NCBI GenBank assembly: GCA_039720395.1
Contig: CM077822.1
Location: forward strand, 26,078,399 to 26,142,398
Length of the DNA: 64,000 nt
DNA from: Liquidambar formosana
Taxonomy: Eukaryota > Streptophyta > Magnoliopsida > Saxifragales > Altingiaceae
Reading direction: 5' to 3'
Below are positions 37,501 through 50,258 of this stretch, piece after piece. The position numbers and the translations under genes were made by a program. The notes beneath the pieces were generated by a model. That model was not told the DNA's origin. It made no database searches and saw nothing but the letters and a program-made list of their open reading frames with translations. Position 1 is the first letter of the stretch, and each line of letters starts with the position of its first letter.

Positions 37501-38460
37501 AGTTATGTAAAGGTGCATTCCTAGGTCTTCACTGCCCATGAATCTACTACCTTAAATGATTTTCCCTCATTTTCTCTTCAATTGGTACCGCTCTTACCTT
37601 CTCACAAATGCATTCGTTTTTTATTTTATCTTTCCTAATATTACACTTATCCATCTAAACTTCATCTCCATTACAATCATTTTCTACGCATGTTGTTTCT
37701 TAAGTGCTCAACATTGAGTATGATAAAGTATGCCAGTCTTACAACCGTCTTGTAAAATTTTCCTACTAACTTGATAGGTAATTCTATTGTCACTTAGCAC
37801 TCTAGATGCATTTCTCCACTTCATCCACCCTGCTCTAATTCTATGGGAATGTCTTTCCTGATCTCCTCAACTTTATGAATAGTTGATCCAAGATATCGAA
37901 AACAGTCACTTTTAGGTATCAATTGGCCAAAATTAGCACAATTCGTTTATTTATTCTGCACGTAAGAGAGTAAACTTAAATGAATCTCCCAAAAAAAAAG
38001 AAAAAAAAAAAGAAAAGAAAAAGTGAATGGGGATTCTGACAATACGGTCTTTTAATCATCATTTATTATTCAAGAAAAATATACAAAATACCCACCAAAA
38101 AAAAAAGGTTATGTAAAAGGTTTGTTCAAATACGAGTTAAAGAATTATTAAACTTACTAGTTATCATCCCAGCCCACCACCAAGGTTGGTACAAGTATGA
38201 ATAGCCTCCCGAACCTGATCATGAAGGAGCCACAGATCATTGTATCAACCAAAAAAGATCATTTTAAACTGACCAAATCGTGAAATATCTTCCTATCATT
38301 TCCAGTAATAATAAGAGACAAAGAGAATCAAACCTGCTCTGATTCCAGTATCCCTTGCTTTGTTTAGACCTTTCTTCTTAACAATAAAGCTTGACCCGAT
38401 AAAAATGCTGGAAGAAAGGGCCAACACAAGTCCATGAACATTATCAGTTGATATCTGCAT
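28692..38460 (-). CDS. NIPA: NIPA-family magnesium transporter, eight coding exons
   Basis: It is a predicted membrane Mg2+ transporter of the DMT-like NIPA family (Pfam Mg_trans_NIPA). Coding exons, 5' to 3': 38460-38334, 38214-38158, 32896-32806, 32691-32531, 31589-31462, 31371-31234, 30711-30619, 28862-28692. All introns are GT-AG and phases agree, giving 321 aa. Family blocks in order: [141 protein letters not shown] and LLHKTKDM before a short polar tail. About nine hydrophobic segments fit the family. The start is uncertain: ATG at 38460 overlaps a good splice acceptor (pyrimidine tract, then atgcag), so the true start may lie in an upstream exon. Confidence 0.9.
29437..29775 (+). mobile_element. 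Possible decayed LTR in NIPA's last intron
   Basis: A tgttatgtggag start, a TATA-like tatatataaatgg near 29605 and a downstream gagggaaccacgaaattctt block resemble copia-type LTR layout. The end near attgtca is not certain and no target duplication is clear. Low confidence. Confidence 0.3.
31774..32064. mobile_element. Short hAT-like MITE in a NIPA intron
   Basis: The left end agggctgtaaac pairs with the right end gttttacagcctt. tgatgat flanks both sides (31767-31773 and 32065-32071). The inside is rich in ggcttgg/gcttgttc words, shows partial internal inversion and has no coding. Size (~291 bp), ends and 7-8-bp flanks fit a hAT-type MITE. It lies in the intron between 32530 and 31590. Confidence 0.6.
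33104..33854. mobile_element. ~750-bp MITE, copy 1, in NIPA intron 3
   Basis: The ends gttttaaaa and ttttttaaaac are inverted. The interior matches 45204-45950 in opposite orientation: ggtgtgcctcacatg here against catgtgaggcacacc there, and ggtccaaccaacc against ggttggttggacc. A (TA)n tract lies at about 33200-33218. No coding was found. Two dispersed copies in both orientations indicate a mobile element. Confidence 0.65.
34471..34632. repeat. (TATG)n/(TA)n microsatellite cluster
   Basis: There are tatg repeats at about 34511-34543 and (TA)n blocks near 34476-34490 and 34606-34620, inside NIPA intron 3. Confidence 0.8.
34790..36960 (-). pseudogene. Internally deleted LINE ORF2 remnant in NIPA intron 3
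   Basis: On the minus strand, an RT-region reading contains [32 protein letters not shown] and [11 protein letters not shown] (about 36650-36260). It joins directly to [20 protein letters not shown] and [15 protein letters not shown] (about 36230-35960). Further down, IDHLFIH and [20 protein letters not shown] (about 35570-35390) resemble the zinc-binding C-terminal region of plant LINEs. The middle of the RT is missing, the motif A aspartate reads Asn, and stops are frequent. It is a dead non-LTR retrotransposon. I could not fix either end; a 25-A run at about 34762-34786 lies nearby but is on the wrong strand for its tail. Confidence 0.78.
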
Positions 38461-38580
38461 TAGAGATAGAAAGAAAAAAAAGGGAAAAAAAAAAAAATCC
38501 CCAAGTTCTCCAACTCAAGTCCCTACATCCAATACAAAATACACAATCAGAAACAAATTAAAAAATTAAAAAATTAAAAA

Positions 38581-38631
<51 letters not shown>

Positions 38632-39130
38632 TGAAACAAGAAATACCCAGTTGGTTCTCTGCAAATATCTGGCTAAAAAGCCTCCTCCCTCATTTTAAGA
38701 ATTGGTTTATATGACACTGATGTAAACATGGGCTTGAGGATAAAACAGTGATAGGATTTAAAGAGAGAGAGAGAGAGAGAAAATTCAAGTTAAGCAGAGC
38801 CAAGTTCTCTCCAATCCCAATTCCTACATCCAATCCACACATCAAAATTCCAACAAAGAGGGGAAAAAAAAATACACACATAAATTTATACATATATAGC
38901 AAGAGATGAATAAAAAAAAATACCCCTCTTGGCTCCCCTGCAAATGGGAAACTGGGGAAAACCCACGTCTATCGATTCAAGAATTGCTTGAGGAGAGAGA
39001 ATGAATGAACGAAGAATTAACCTCTTGGCTCTGCTTAATGGTGATGGTTTGGCATCAATGGGCAAGAAGAAGAAGAAGAAGCTGTCTCTCTCTGTCTCTC
39101 TCTCTCCCTCTCCTCTCTGCGTGAGCCAAT
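38461..39130 (-). promoter_or_regulatory. Likely 5' UTR/leader region of NIPA
   Basis: Transcription of the minus-strand transporter must start above 38460. A (TA)n tract (38590-38628), a (GA)n tract (38764-38780) and a CT/CTT-rich block (39066-39120 on the plus strand) lie here. The acceptor before 38454 implies an upstream non-coding or short coding exon, but no donor-linked ATG could be chosen. No TATA box was assigned. Confidence 0.4.
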
Positions 39131-40619
39131 GTTTGAGGAGAGGAAGAGAATGCCAAACGAAATGTCCGTTACATATGCTGATATGCGTTATGCAAACGCT
39201 TGCAGAAGTCTTAAATTCCGAATCCCGCGCTCACCGGAAGCTTACATGGCACTGCCACGTGCCCACTCCTCTTTAATTGCCTCTTTTTTTTTTTTTTTTT
39301 TTTTCCCATACAAACGGTACAATCCCGCCGGCATGAAACATAAATACGATTAAAAATTAAAATGGAGTTAAACCTATATTTAAGTGGATTTTTTTAATTA
39401 TTTACAATTTTTTGTTTCATTTTTATAGAATGTTTTATGGAAAATAACCAAAAAATTTACTTAAATGACATATTTTGTAAAAACGTTATTTTACGAAATT
39501 TCTTAGAATGATATTTTTTAATAGATTACGTGATTAGTTTTTATCGAAATCTTTTATATTTTTCATAAATTCTTAAAAATTGTAAACTTAGTAGAAGCTT
39601 AGAGTACTTTATAAGGTAGCAACAACTTTGCCCCTTTATCTTTTTTTTTTTTTTTTGATTTAATAAACGGGTATCCCAAGTGTTAGTTGGACCCAAATTA
39701 ATCCCCATTATGCAAAAATCATCCATAAATCCATGTATCCAATAATAAGAAAACGGAGACTCAAACTCTATAATTCTTGATTCACAATCCTTTCTCATTT
39801 GCAATACCTTTGTAGGTTGGGGTCAATCATACTTTGCCCCTTTACGTTTGCCCGAAATCATTTTTCTTTCCTCTAAGTTATTCATTTATTTATTCTAACA
39901 AAACTTCTGCAGAACCACGTCCTTATTAGGGTTGGACATGCCACTAAACCTAATAGTCATTCATCCGCCTATTTACTATTTCTAAAATGTAATAACCGCT
40001 CCAACAAAAAAATAATAATAATAAATAGAGTGTAATTAATCACTCATATCTCCCTCTAATATAACAGCCCAGCAAAATTCCCACTGAACAGTCATATATT
40101 AACCCTCTAATATAATAGCCCATCAAAGTTTCTACCTAAAGGTCATATATTATAGTGACCCATTTCTCTCCCTTCCCTCCCCGTCAATATTTAAGAAATA
40201 TCGTCTCCCTTTAAGTTAAATAATTAATTTCCATTAAAAATCTCCCTCCAAAGCAAATTATTAATTCTCATTAATTCACTCTTTCTCTAAATGTTTTATT
40301 TTAATTCTTTTACCCAAATGATGTGGTCCCACAAGGTAAACATAAACGGATCTGGATTTGGTGATGGTTTCAAAAAAAAAAAAAAAAAAAAAAAAAACAC
40401 ATCACCATGCTAGTTTTAAAAGATTACGACGCGTTGCGTCGGCACAAGAAAATCAATGGACGATTAGAATGAAAAGGTAATGATTTCCTTGCGCTGCCGT
40501 ATCACGATCCTCTTATACTAGTGATGTTAATTTTTAATTTTTATTTTTTAATAATAATAATCATTACCAAATCTAGATCCGAGTTAAACTAGCATTTTCT
40601 TTCTCTAAAATAACTTTGC
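39131..40619. other. Intergenic DNA with a half foldback MITE and A/T runs
   Basis: About 39400-39632 matches the right half of the 395-bp MITE at 2350-2550: taaatgaca(t/g)attttg, then ttttcataaa, then cttagagtacttta. The left half is absent. T/A runs occur at about 39282-39304, 39641-39656 and 40372-40397. No gene was recognised. Confidence 0.55.
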
Positions 40620-41006
40620 TCATAGGTTAGGCTCCCTATCCATCCTATAAAAGCGATGCAAGAACTCCTTATAAAGTGAAGGTAGAATGCTTTGCTCTTA
40701 GGACGGTTTAATTATGGCAAGCCAGGAAGGGATTAAGACGACTTCCAATTGAAGTTAATCAATGTGATATGTGAAACTATTTGACATTATTGAAGCATTG
40801 CTAACCTTTGTCAATATATTTGGGACCTCTAGCTTTGACCAGGCATGTATTTAGGCAAGCTAACAAGGTTGTTGATTGCATTGTAAATTTGGGTGGTCAA
40901 TTAATCAAGAAGATTAAAGTAATATTCCTTTTATACCATGTAAATGTTATTTTATTTCTTAATAACTATCTATTTCTTTCCAAAAAAAAAAAAAAGAAAG
41001 AAAAAA
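40620..41006 (+). pseudogene. LINE 3' end: RNase H-like tail plus poly(A)
   Basis: A plus-strand reading holds KVKVECFALRT, then RKGLRRLPIEVNQCD and, in a shifted frame, LTRHVFRQANKVVDCIVNLG. HVFRxANKVxD-NLG is the typical C-terminus of the RNase H domain of plant LINEs. The frame is broken by stops. An A-rich tail at about 40981-41006 follows, as expected for a 3' retrotransposed end. It is a 5'-truncated, dead copy. Confidence 0.7.
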
Positions 41007-42661
41007 AGCCTAATGGTAGACATATATGCATTATGCCTGCGGCATATTCCCTTGTCCAGATCCATCCCAAATATACGGACCTAATAAAAATCAACCCACA
41101 CGTGCCTTACAAATTACACAAAAGAAGGGAGAGAGAGAGGGGGGGGGGGGGGGGGGGGGGGGTGTTGGTGAACATCGGTGCCAAGATCACTGGAAATCAT
41201 CTCCACACTGGCATTGCCTACAATGACCCCATTTACCGTCATTTTTCTAGTCTCTCTCTACACAGCAGAAGATATAGTCCATCAAAATGCAACAACCAAA
41301 ATAAAATTTGCCATCAAATGACTCATGCAATCTCTTCTTTCATCCTCTCAGACAGGTTACCATCTTTCAATCTCATTTATTGGCTCATAAAGACCCTTCA
41401 AGTCTCTCTTCACAGGTAAACAACTAAATTTGTTTTGACTGAAAGGGGGCTCTATTAATATGTTCGGACTTGGAAAACCGAACATATGTGATGTGCTCGG
41501 TTTTTTAATCTCCCAACTTATTAAGCATGTCCCATTTTTCAGAACAAAATGGAATGCAAACCAGCAGCGATAAGAAATGCTAAAAACAAACTTTGAATAC
41601 TAGAATACGCACCTTTTTGTTGGTAGATTCCAATTGAACAACAATTACTCAAAATATATGTAGGAAACATTCACAAATTACTTGGCTAGTCGGCTTCAAG
41701 AATTTGTGGTTAGGGTGAGGTCTATGGGGTATTGTTTTGGTCTGGGGTGGAGGGAGAAGGATTTTCATTTTTTATTCATTTTTTTTTTTTTTTATTATCT
41801 ATGTCCTTAAATGTAAATTCATACAAGGGTAAAATTGTAATAAAAAGTTTCATTAAAATTGGGCGTGGAAAGCAAGCCTTAAAACGAAGCCCCATATCTG
41901 AAAGTACTTCGTCTCACAACCCAATCAACCGAATTAGAAGAAAAGCACAAGAATACTTTTGTCTTGTCCTATATATTCTGAAGTGCATGGAAAAAGCATA
42001 GAAAAAAGGAAGTTGATGTGACCAAGCTATACTAACTATCAACAATTATAATACTAAATAAACAACTAACAAGCTAGAATGCTTGAAATTAGTATGTTGA
42101 GACCAATGGCACATACAGCCTTCCAATAAGTTTGAGAAGGGGAGAGATGGGGAAAAGTCATTACATTTTTGAGAACATGGTGGACCTATCTGCATGGCAG
42201 ACTTCAACAATTACTAACAAAAGGAAATTCTCGAATTTCTCACTTCCGAAACTCTCGAAAAACATCAGACGACCAAAATTGACATTTTCCATTTATAATA
42301 TATTGAGGTTTATTAACAAATGCATATGACAGCAGACTGTTAGCATCTTAGCTGCCGTCGCCAGACTACTCATCGTATCCACTTTGCCCATATCCTGCTG
42401 ACGTTGTGACCAACTTCAGCTCACGTGCCTTCTCCCATAAGTATGCTTCACAGCATTGCTCATGCTGGGTTCTGCACTTCTGCTCATTGACAGAAAACTC
42501 ACATCAGTAGACAGGCAAGCCCATCGAGAAATCCATCAATAAATGTAGGCTTTCAAGTCACTCAACAATGTAGGCAAGCGCATCATCAGAGGCAAGGCAA
42601 TATAAATGCCTGTTCAGAATTAGGGATTGCATGTCTGGGGTTATCTCATCCCTTCTACATT
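41007..42661. other. Intergenic DNA downstream of UTP20, with a 24-G run
   Basis: A run of 24 G at 41139-41162 follows a GA tract. A perfect 10-bp inverted repeat atatgttcgg/ccgaacatat lies at 41458-41487. The plus-strand frame of 203 codons crossing the G and A runs has no family resemblance. The last ~200-300 bp before 42662 are probably UTP20 3' UTR. Confidence 0.5.
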
Positions 42662-45600
42662 TCAACGTGTCCATCTCCCAATTTTCATTGTCATTATCTT
42701 CCTTTTCTTATTGACTCGATGTTTCGCCGCAATCCTCAGCTTCCTCTTGGCATTTCGTACAGGATTGACAACAGCCATAAGCTTTTCTGCTTGTTTCCTC
42801 TTATCCCTCTTTGCCTTGAGATTCTTCCTGATCTGGCTGTAAACTTGTACAAAATTCTGGATTCCTAAAGTATTTCGTATATTCTCACAAACTTCCTGTG
42901 CTAATTGCTTGACATCATCTGGAATAGAAAGTAAAGCCCAAAATTGCAAATTGTCAGATTGCACTAGGAAACAAAATGAACTAGAAATACAGCAGGAAAG
43001 AGAATATTTTGATTTTTGAAGGGCCTTGAGGGGGCCATTAACAGACTAGAACAATAACTATGACTTAATGAGCACTGACCCAAGTTCATAAATTTCAGAC
43101 AAATGAAGCCAACAATGCCCCCAAGAGAAAATTTGAAACCAAAGATAGAAGGGAAATATTATTGAAAAAAAGCACAGTTTTACACTTCCAACGCTAGCCA
43201 ACACACTAAATTAAACCAAAGAATTTTATAAAAATTATTATAAAACTAAAATAGAAAAGCTTTCTTCCTTTGTGACTGATGACCAGTTCATGGTGTTCAC
43301 TATTTGGTCCACATACATAGTGTCCATCGTATGTGCTTATTGTGCAAGAGTGTAATGGAAGGGTGACATGCAACCCCCCACCCCTTTCCCAAAAAGTAAA
43401 ATAAAATTAATTAATCTCTTCTTTTACAAGAACTCAAGAATTCCAAAGCAGAAACATCTAAGGTAGTCTTGAGTTGATGGCATAAATTTTATTCCAATTG
43501 ATAGAACCTACCCTTACCCCTAAACCCCCCCTTAATATCAACAAATGAGAATCAATGCTTCTCTATAAGCTTGAACCCGAGATCTCTTAACAAGTGAGGC
43601 AAATGCCACTAAGTTATCATGCCTTCGGCATAACTTGATCTAGAGTAACAAATTAAGAAGTGAAAACAAGGTTCTCTTTATGTAATAATAGTATGACAGT
43701 GACACAAACGTTTATGCCTCAGCATGGCTAATCTGAACCATACATTTGAGCTATTACTATTTGGCTTGGAAGAAATATTATATTATTCTGAAGTCAATTC
43801 GGCCAAAAAAATATGGCTCAAAAGTCAAACCAATCAATTACCAATAGTATATATAGTATAAACAAGAAAGGAAACAAATTCAATTTGGCAGTATTCATCC
43901 ACACGCATTATAGCCATGTTACAGAGATAAAAAAGACAAATTGCAGCAACACTCCCAAATATTGGACCAATATAACTATAGTACGGCACAATTGCTTCAA
44001 TCTATAATCAGACTATGTAGTCCAAACTCCAAACTCACCTGGAATAACTTTCCCAGCAAATCCTTCACAAACTTTGTACAAGGGTAGCAGCATTTGAATT
44101 GCATAATGCTGGCAGTCATCCTGACCAATCTGAGAAGAAATTTTTTTGAAACTATTGAAGACAATTTTCATCTGCATACATCATTTAAAATATCGTTAAC
44201 AATGTTCTATATGTAAAAGACAAAAGAAAGAAATGCGAAGATGTTTATTGAAAGGGTAATATTAAAGAACGTCTCCGAGGATCATAGAAATTTAGATGCT
44301 GAACTCTTTGGTAGACCAACCTGAATAGCCTCCATTTGAAGGGCAACCTTTCCCATTCTCTTAAGCAAATTCGAGACAAGGAAATACCGAAGATCCTCAC
44401 AGTTTTCTTGATTATTTTGATTATATCTACCAGAGGTAAGAGCCACAAACATGGTCTTTCCTTTTCCTGAATCAAGCAACTGAAAAGCTTTGAGAAAACG
44501 ACCTTGCTCATGCTGTTCAAGGCCGGACCAGAACATGTCAGGATCCACACATTCCTTCTGTCCCATCAAAGAATGCACACCACAAACTGCAAACACGAGA
44601 TTCTCTGTAATCAGGTTGCTGGCTGCATCATCAGCGACTTGTGTCTTCAGTTGGTAGCAGAGGGAAACAGCTATAGTGAAAATTCTACTTGGCCTCATAA
44701 GAAAAAATGTTCCTAACAACTTCTCTTGATTTCCTCTAATAGACTCTGTTACCATGGAAAAGTACAAGGCCACAAGTCGGCTCGATATGTTGCGTAACCA
44801 CACATGTGGATGCAACAGGAACTCACAGATTGCTTCCCATATATCCTGAAAATAAGAACAAATATTAAAAATCTAAATAAAATGAAGGATGAAAGACTAC
44901 CATCGTTTTCATTGGAAAACATTTGATCTATGAAATACCATCTCAGATCCTCAAGAGAAGTTTTTGTGATTCAAGGAAATTCAGAAAAACATAAGTCATA
45001 TGCAAGCAACAAAAGCTGCAACTTGCAACTCAACAAGGCCCTATCCCAACTACTTAGGGGCAGGTGAAAGCAACAAACTTGTGATAATTATCAGAATATA
45101 GTCTAACAGTATAAAAATCCAAACTTGAATAAAACATGGAGGAAATTCACAAATTCTGTCAGCAATCATCTCACAAATATATTTTCCAGTTATAAATATC
45201 AATGGTTTAAAAAACGTGCCGGAGGTGTGCCCATGGTTCGCCTCAAGGCAAGACTCTTTCTGGTTGTACACCATTTGCTGGTGCACACACCCTGTGCATG
45301 TGAGGCACACCTTTGGCGGCCCATGGTAAGAGGCATACACCTCACAGGGTCAAATTACAACTCTTAAGAGGGTTAGCTCTTTTCATTTGATAAAGGTACT
45401 GCGGTTAGTAAAAACCTAAGTTAAGCCAAAATCCAAACAAAAGGGAAAAAGGAAGAGGAGAAAACAATAGAAAATGAAGAGGCAGCCGGACGACCAGCCG
45501 GTGACTGCAATTAAAACTTCTTTGAGGAGAAAACGACCGATTGCAATGGTGACCGCAAGTCCACACTATTCACAGCCTTCACCCCCAAGAACACAACTTA

Positions 45601-48600
45601 TTTGAATTCAGATTATAAGAATATTTTATATTTAGGTTGGTTGGACCATGATAGACAATAGCAAGGTTGTAGTACAATAAATATAGTTAAATCTTTTTAT
45701 ATTATGATTTTAATTTAATCAACTAAGTTTGCAGGCCTAGATTATTTTTAAACTGTTCGAAAATAGGCTAGCTTTTTCCATAAATTTTAGTTTATTATGT
45801 AATGTTTTCACTATTTGTATATATATATATATATATTTATGTATTTTGAATATAAAAATAAAAAATTCGAAAACCTTATGCCCCATGCTTTCAGGCTTAC
45901 GCCTTGCCTCAAAGGAAAAAAAAATTCCCCACCATACACCTTCACTCCCAACAATGTTTGATAAATATAATACATTCCATTTTGACCAATTAAAATTTCA
46001 AACTTGTTTTGGAAAAAAATAGAGAAAAGAAATGAAAAAGAAATAGGACCAATGATAATGATCATGATCATGAGAAAGAAAAACTATAAAAAAAAAAAAA
46101 AAATCACTATGATAGTATGATGATCATATTAGATTGGCTTTTACAAAACCTTTCATGAAGAGAGCATAAATCTTTAAAAAAATTATATAAATAAAACTTC
46201 AAAACATCTAAGGAATTTATGAATAGAGATGACTGCATGGATTTTTAATTTTTATGGCACCAATATACATTTTATGTATATGATTTCCTTAAATTAAACA
46301 TTAACGACAAATTTTAGAAAAGACACAATATTGGTGTCATGTGCAAGTAATTTAACATAGATGAAATTTATGCGCATTGGGTATGCATTATGCCATTAGG
46401 CCATAGATAGGTATAAGAGAGAATATTATGTCTAAATTAAAAACATTTACTCACAAGTTTAACTAACAATCCGTCAACAAGATGACCTCCTTTAAAGGAG
46501 GAAAGACAATACAAGCAAAAAAAGACTCAAAGCAAGGGTTCTCTCCCCACCAAACAAGTTCCCCAAAAACAATTAAAAGATCCATTTCCAATAATGTAAA
46601 TAGTATTAGGAAGAAAAGTGGCTAAACCTTCTGAGATGAATTTCCAAGGAGAATATGTGTTTCCTTATGAATAATCTTCGTATGCCAACCATTCTCTTGA
46701 ATACAAGATTGCTCTTAATGACTAAGTACTAAAGGGAACCTTGTTCCCTCAGGAACCTCCAAAAACATTCACCTACAAGGGTTATTTTTTTCATAATCAC
46801 ATTACAAAGGTAAAGACCCCTTCTAATCTTAGGAAGTCTCAAAACCTCCCAATTAATAAAAACATCACTTTTAGAATCACCCAGCCAAGAGCAAAGGAAG
46901 TCCCTTTAGATTTTTCCCAGCCTATGAGCTGCTTTGACCGGAATCCTACCTGTTGGGGACATAGAACCTTCCTTCCACTCATTGAAGCATTTGGGCATTT
47001 TTCCCACTACGAGATCCCAAAACTCAAATTTAGATTTCCACCCAAAGGCACACCAAATAATTAAGGGGTCGTTCCCCCTTTAGCACAACCCAAGGAATGA
47101 GCCAGATAAGCTTTTTTCTCAACCAAACACTCTGTACTAATTTATCATCTTAAATAGTTGCAACATGTACACAATGATTATTGAAAACAATAGAAGAATG
47201 CATACATTTTAAGAGTTACACCTATCACCCATAATGTATATATGGGTTATCGCTAAGAAGAAATAATATTCTTGATCAATTGATTAACCCAGTTATCACA
47301 GACTGTTCAAAATGAAAAAAGGAAAAATGAACACCAAATTCAAATAATCCAATTACAAGTAATAGGCAAAACAACCCCTCCTTGTTAAGAACCAATGGAA
47401 TTCCACCCCATCTATGAAGCACGGATATTGGCACGATGTGTTACATTCTGCAATTCTAAAAAAAATATAAGATACGATACGGTGGGGATGCGTTAATAAA
47501 TAAATATATTAATATTAATATTTGGTCTAAAACATTAATAATAAACATAAAAAAGGTTTGAAACATCTACAAAATCAATTAATATGCAAGAATAAATGTA
47601 CAAAAGACACATCCATAAGCATCAGCCATCATCATCATTCATAGGAAAAAAACTAGAACGATTGTTATGAAATAGCCATTTAACTCTATTGCTCTACAAT
47701 GGTTGCCCTAGGAGAAAGAGAGTGGAAAGCGAACTAAGATGAGAGAACTAAAAAGGGCTTATTGTTGGGGACTTTGGCCACAAGTCCATAAAGTAGGACT
47801 TGTGCATGCATAAGTACACAAAAAATTCTTATGTATTCTAAAGTCCATCTTATAGTTTTCATACCAAACTAACCTTACCCACAACATAATCTCCCCTCCT
47901 AACAAAAACAAAACGTTAAACCTGTGTGCATCTCCTTGAAGAGGCAACTTGTGCGCCTTCTCCTTGAAAATGCGAGCCTGGTGACTTCAAGCATCCACTT
48001 GTCACCATGCGTCAAGCTGTCATCGTTGTCATCCTCTCACAAAAAACTAATCTAAAGTAACACTCAGATCTATGAAACTAATTTCATTTTTCTTTTGCTT
48101 TTTGTTAGATTTTCCTAGAAACCAAAAACACAATATAATTTTTAAAAAATAGATATTTACTTGATGACAAGGAGTTTAATGAGGTGATTGGTGTAGGAGC
48201 CATGATGATCTCTTATACATACTGCCACAAAGCAACATGTAGCAGGAAAGTTAATGCCTTTGTTCAATGGTGGAGGGTTTGGTAGTACGTGCTCTTCTTG
48301 TACAGAAGCCAACCTCACCTAGCTCCTTCTTAATTCATCGTTCCCCTTATCACTCCCATAGAAAACATGCTACTACGTGAAGATTATCCAATTACATGGC
48401 TTTGAATTTAATTTTGCTCTTTCATAAAATCCATTTTAAAGAGTTCAATTTAGTTACAAACCAACTTAATAAGTTAAATTTAGTTACAAACACTTAAAGT
48501 TATTTGTTTTCATCATATATTTAAGTCATATTACAAAAAATATTCAAAATTTAGTCGCAAAAAATTATATGCAACTGTTTCATAATACCCACTTAAAAAT

Positions 48601-50227
48601 GTTAAATTTAATCATAATCTCTTAAATTTAAGGTTTTAATAAGTTAAATTAAGTCACAAACACTTTGATCTAACTATTTGTATGAGATATTGAAGTTAGA
48701 TTACATAAAAATTTAGGATATAATTGTTTTTTCAAAACATTTACACGTAACTGTTTCACATAATTCACTCCGAAAAGTTAAAATTAGTCACAATCACTTT
48801 AATTTAACTATTTTAATAAGTTAAATTTAAGCACATACACTTGGTTTAACAAATTTCATGGAGATATTGAAGTTGGATGAACTATTTTAATTTTTTTGAA
48901 ATATATACATGCAGTCAATCTAATTGTTTTTTTTTTTTTTTTTTTCAATACATAATTTCATATTCATTATGGGTCTTCTTTCGAAAGTCTCGACGAATAA
49001 ATTCTAAACATATAAATTTTATCAAAAACTATTATGTAGAACAAAAGTTATGCCATTTTTAAGTTTGCAAACAAAAAATAACACTTTAAGGCTAATTATG
49101 ACTTTATTCATTTGACACTCACACAAAACTTTCATGTTTTACTTAAAAGTGTACTTATGCCTACATAAGTTTTCTGCATGGACTTATGCCTTTATAAGTC
49201 CTACAAAGTGGACTTTTTCCCTAATTTTCCCTTTATTGTTTCAATTGAAGTATTGAGTATTATGTATTTTTAAATTTACCTGTTTATTTAAAAAATAAAT
49301 AATTACAAACTAACCCTAAAGGAATCCCAAATGTATCCAAAGTGTATCTGAGGAGAATTTGAAGTGTATCCAATGACATGGCAATGTGTGTTACTCTTTC
49401 ATTACGTACGGAGAATATCAAAGACGTATCAGAGAGTATCCTAGGCATATCGGTATCCGATATGGATTCATTGGGGGGTTTTGAAGTATTTGTGCTTCAT
49501 AGCACCCCATTCTAAATGTAAACGTGTCCAAACTATGAAGCATAAATGCTTCAAACCTTCTAACATATCCTGTATCAAATACGTATCTAGTACGATACTC
49601 CTCGAATACTTGGGGATATTTCTCAGATACATCCTATACAAATTAAAAATAAAATAAAAAAATCTACTTATGCATTCTTTTTTTTTTGGATAATGAAGAA
49701 ACCCTTTAGGCAAACCCCGGGCCCATATATGACCCCATAACCCATATAGACCAGGTAAGAATTCTATTTATGCATACCTAGGGATATTTAGAAGTTGCAT
49801 GGAGAATACATGGAGAGAAGAGCAGGATACAAGGTCAATATAGTAATTTCCCTTGAAATAAAAAGGTATAAATGTTATTTTAATTATTATTAGAGTGAAT
49901 ATATAAATATTAAAAGGAAAAAAAAAAAAATAAAAGAGAGCCCAAGCCTCATCCCTCTCTCTCTCTCTCTCTTTCTCTCTCACTCTTCCTCTCACCTTTA
50001 TGGATAAACCCTAAGGGGGCCTTATCTCTCTATCTCTTCATCTTTCTCACCCTTCTTCCATCTTATTGAGCACAATCCTAGGGTCTTGATTTTGAAAAAA
50101 AGTGATTTTTCTCCTTTTTCATTGATTTTATATTTATGAACTCTAAGTTGGTGAATATATTAAAAAGAGGCTTTGGGGCTTCCTTAATTTTATATTTTTG
50201 CCATCATATCTATATAACCCTTATATC

Positions 50228-50258
<31 letters not shown>

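Noticed and set aside
40808..41419. 203-codon plus-strand frame
   Set aside because: It crosses an A-run, a GA tract and 24 G; only its first ~40 codons relate to the LINE RNase H tail. Not a gene.
46741..47064. 107-codon plus-strand frame
   Set aside because: It lies antisense to the LINE remnant read on the minus strand.
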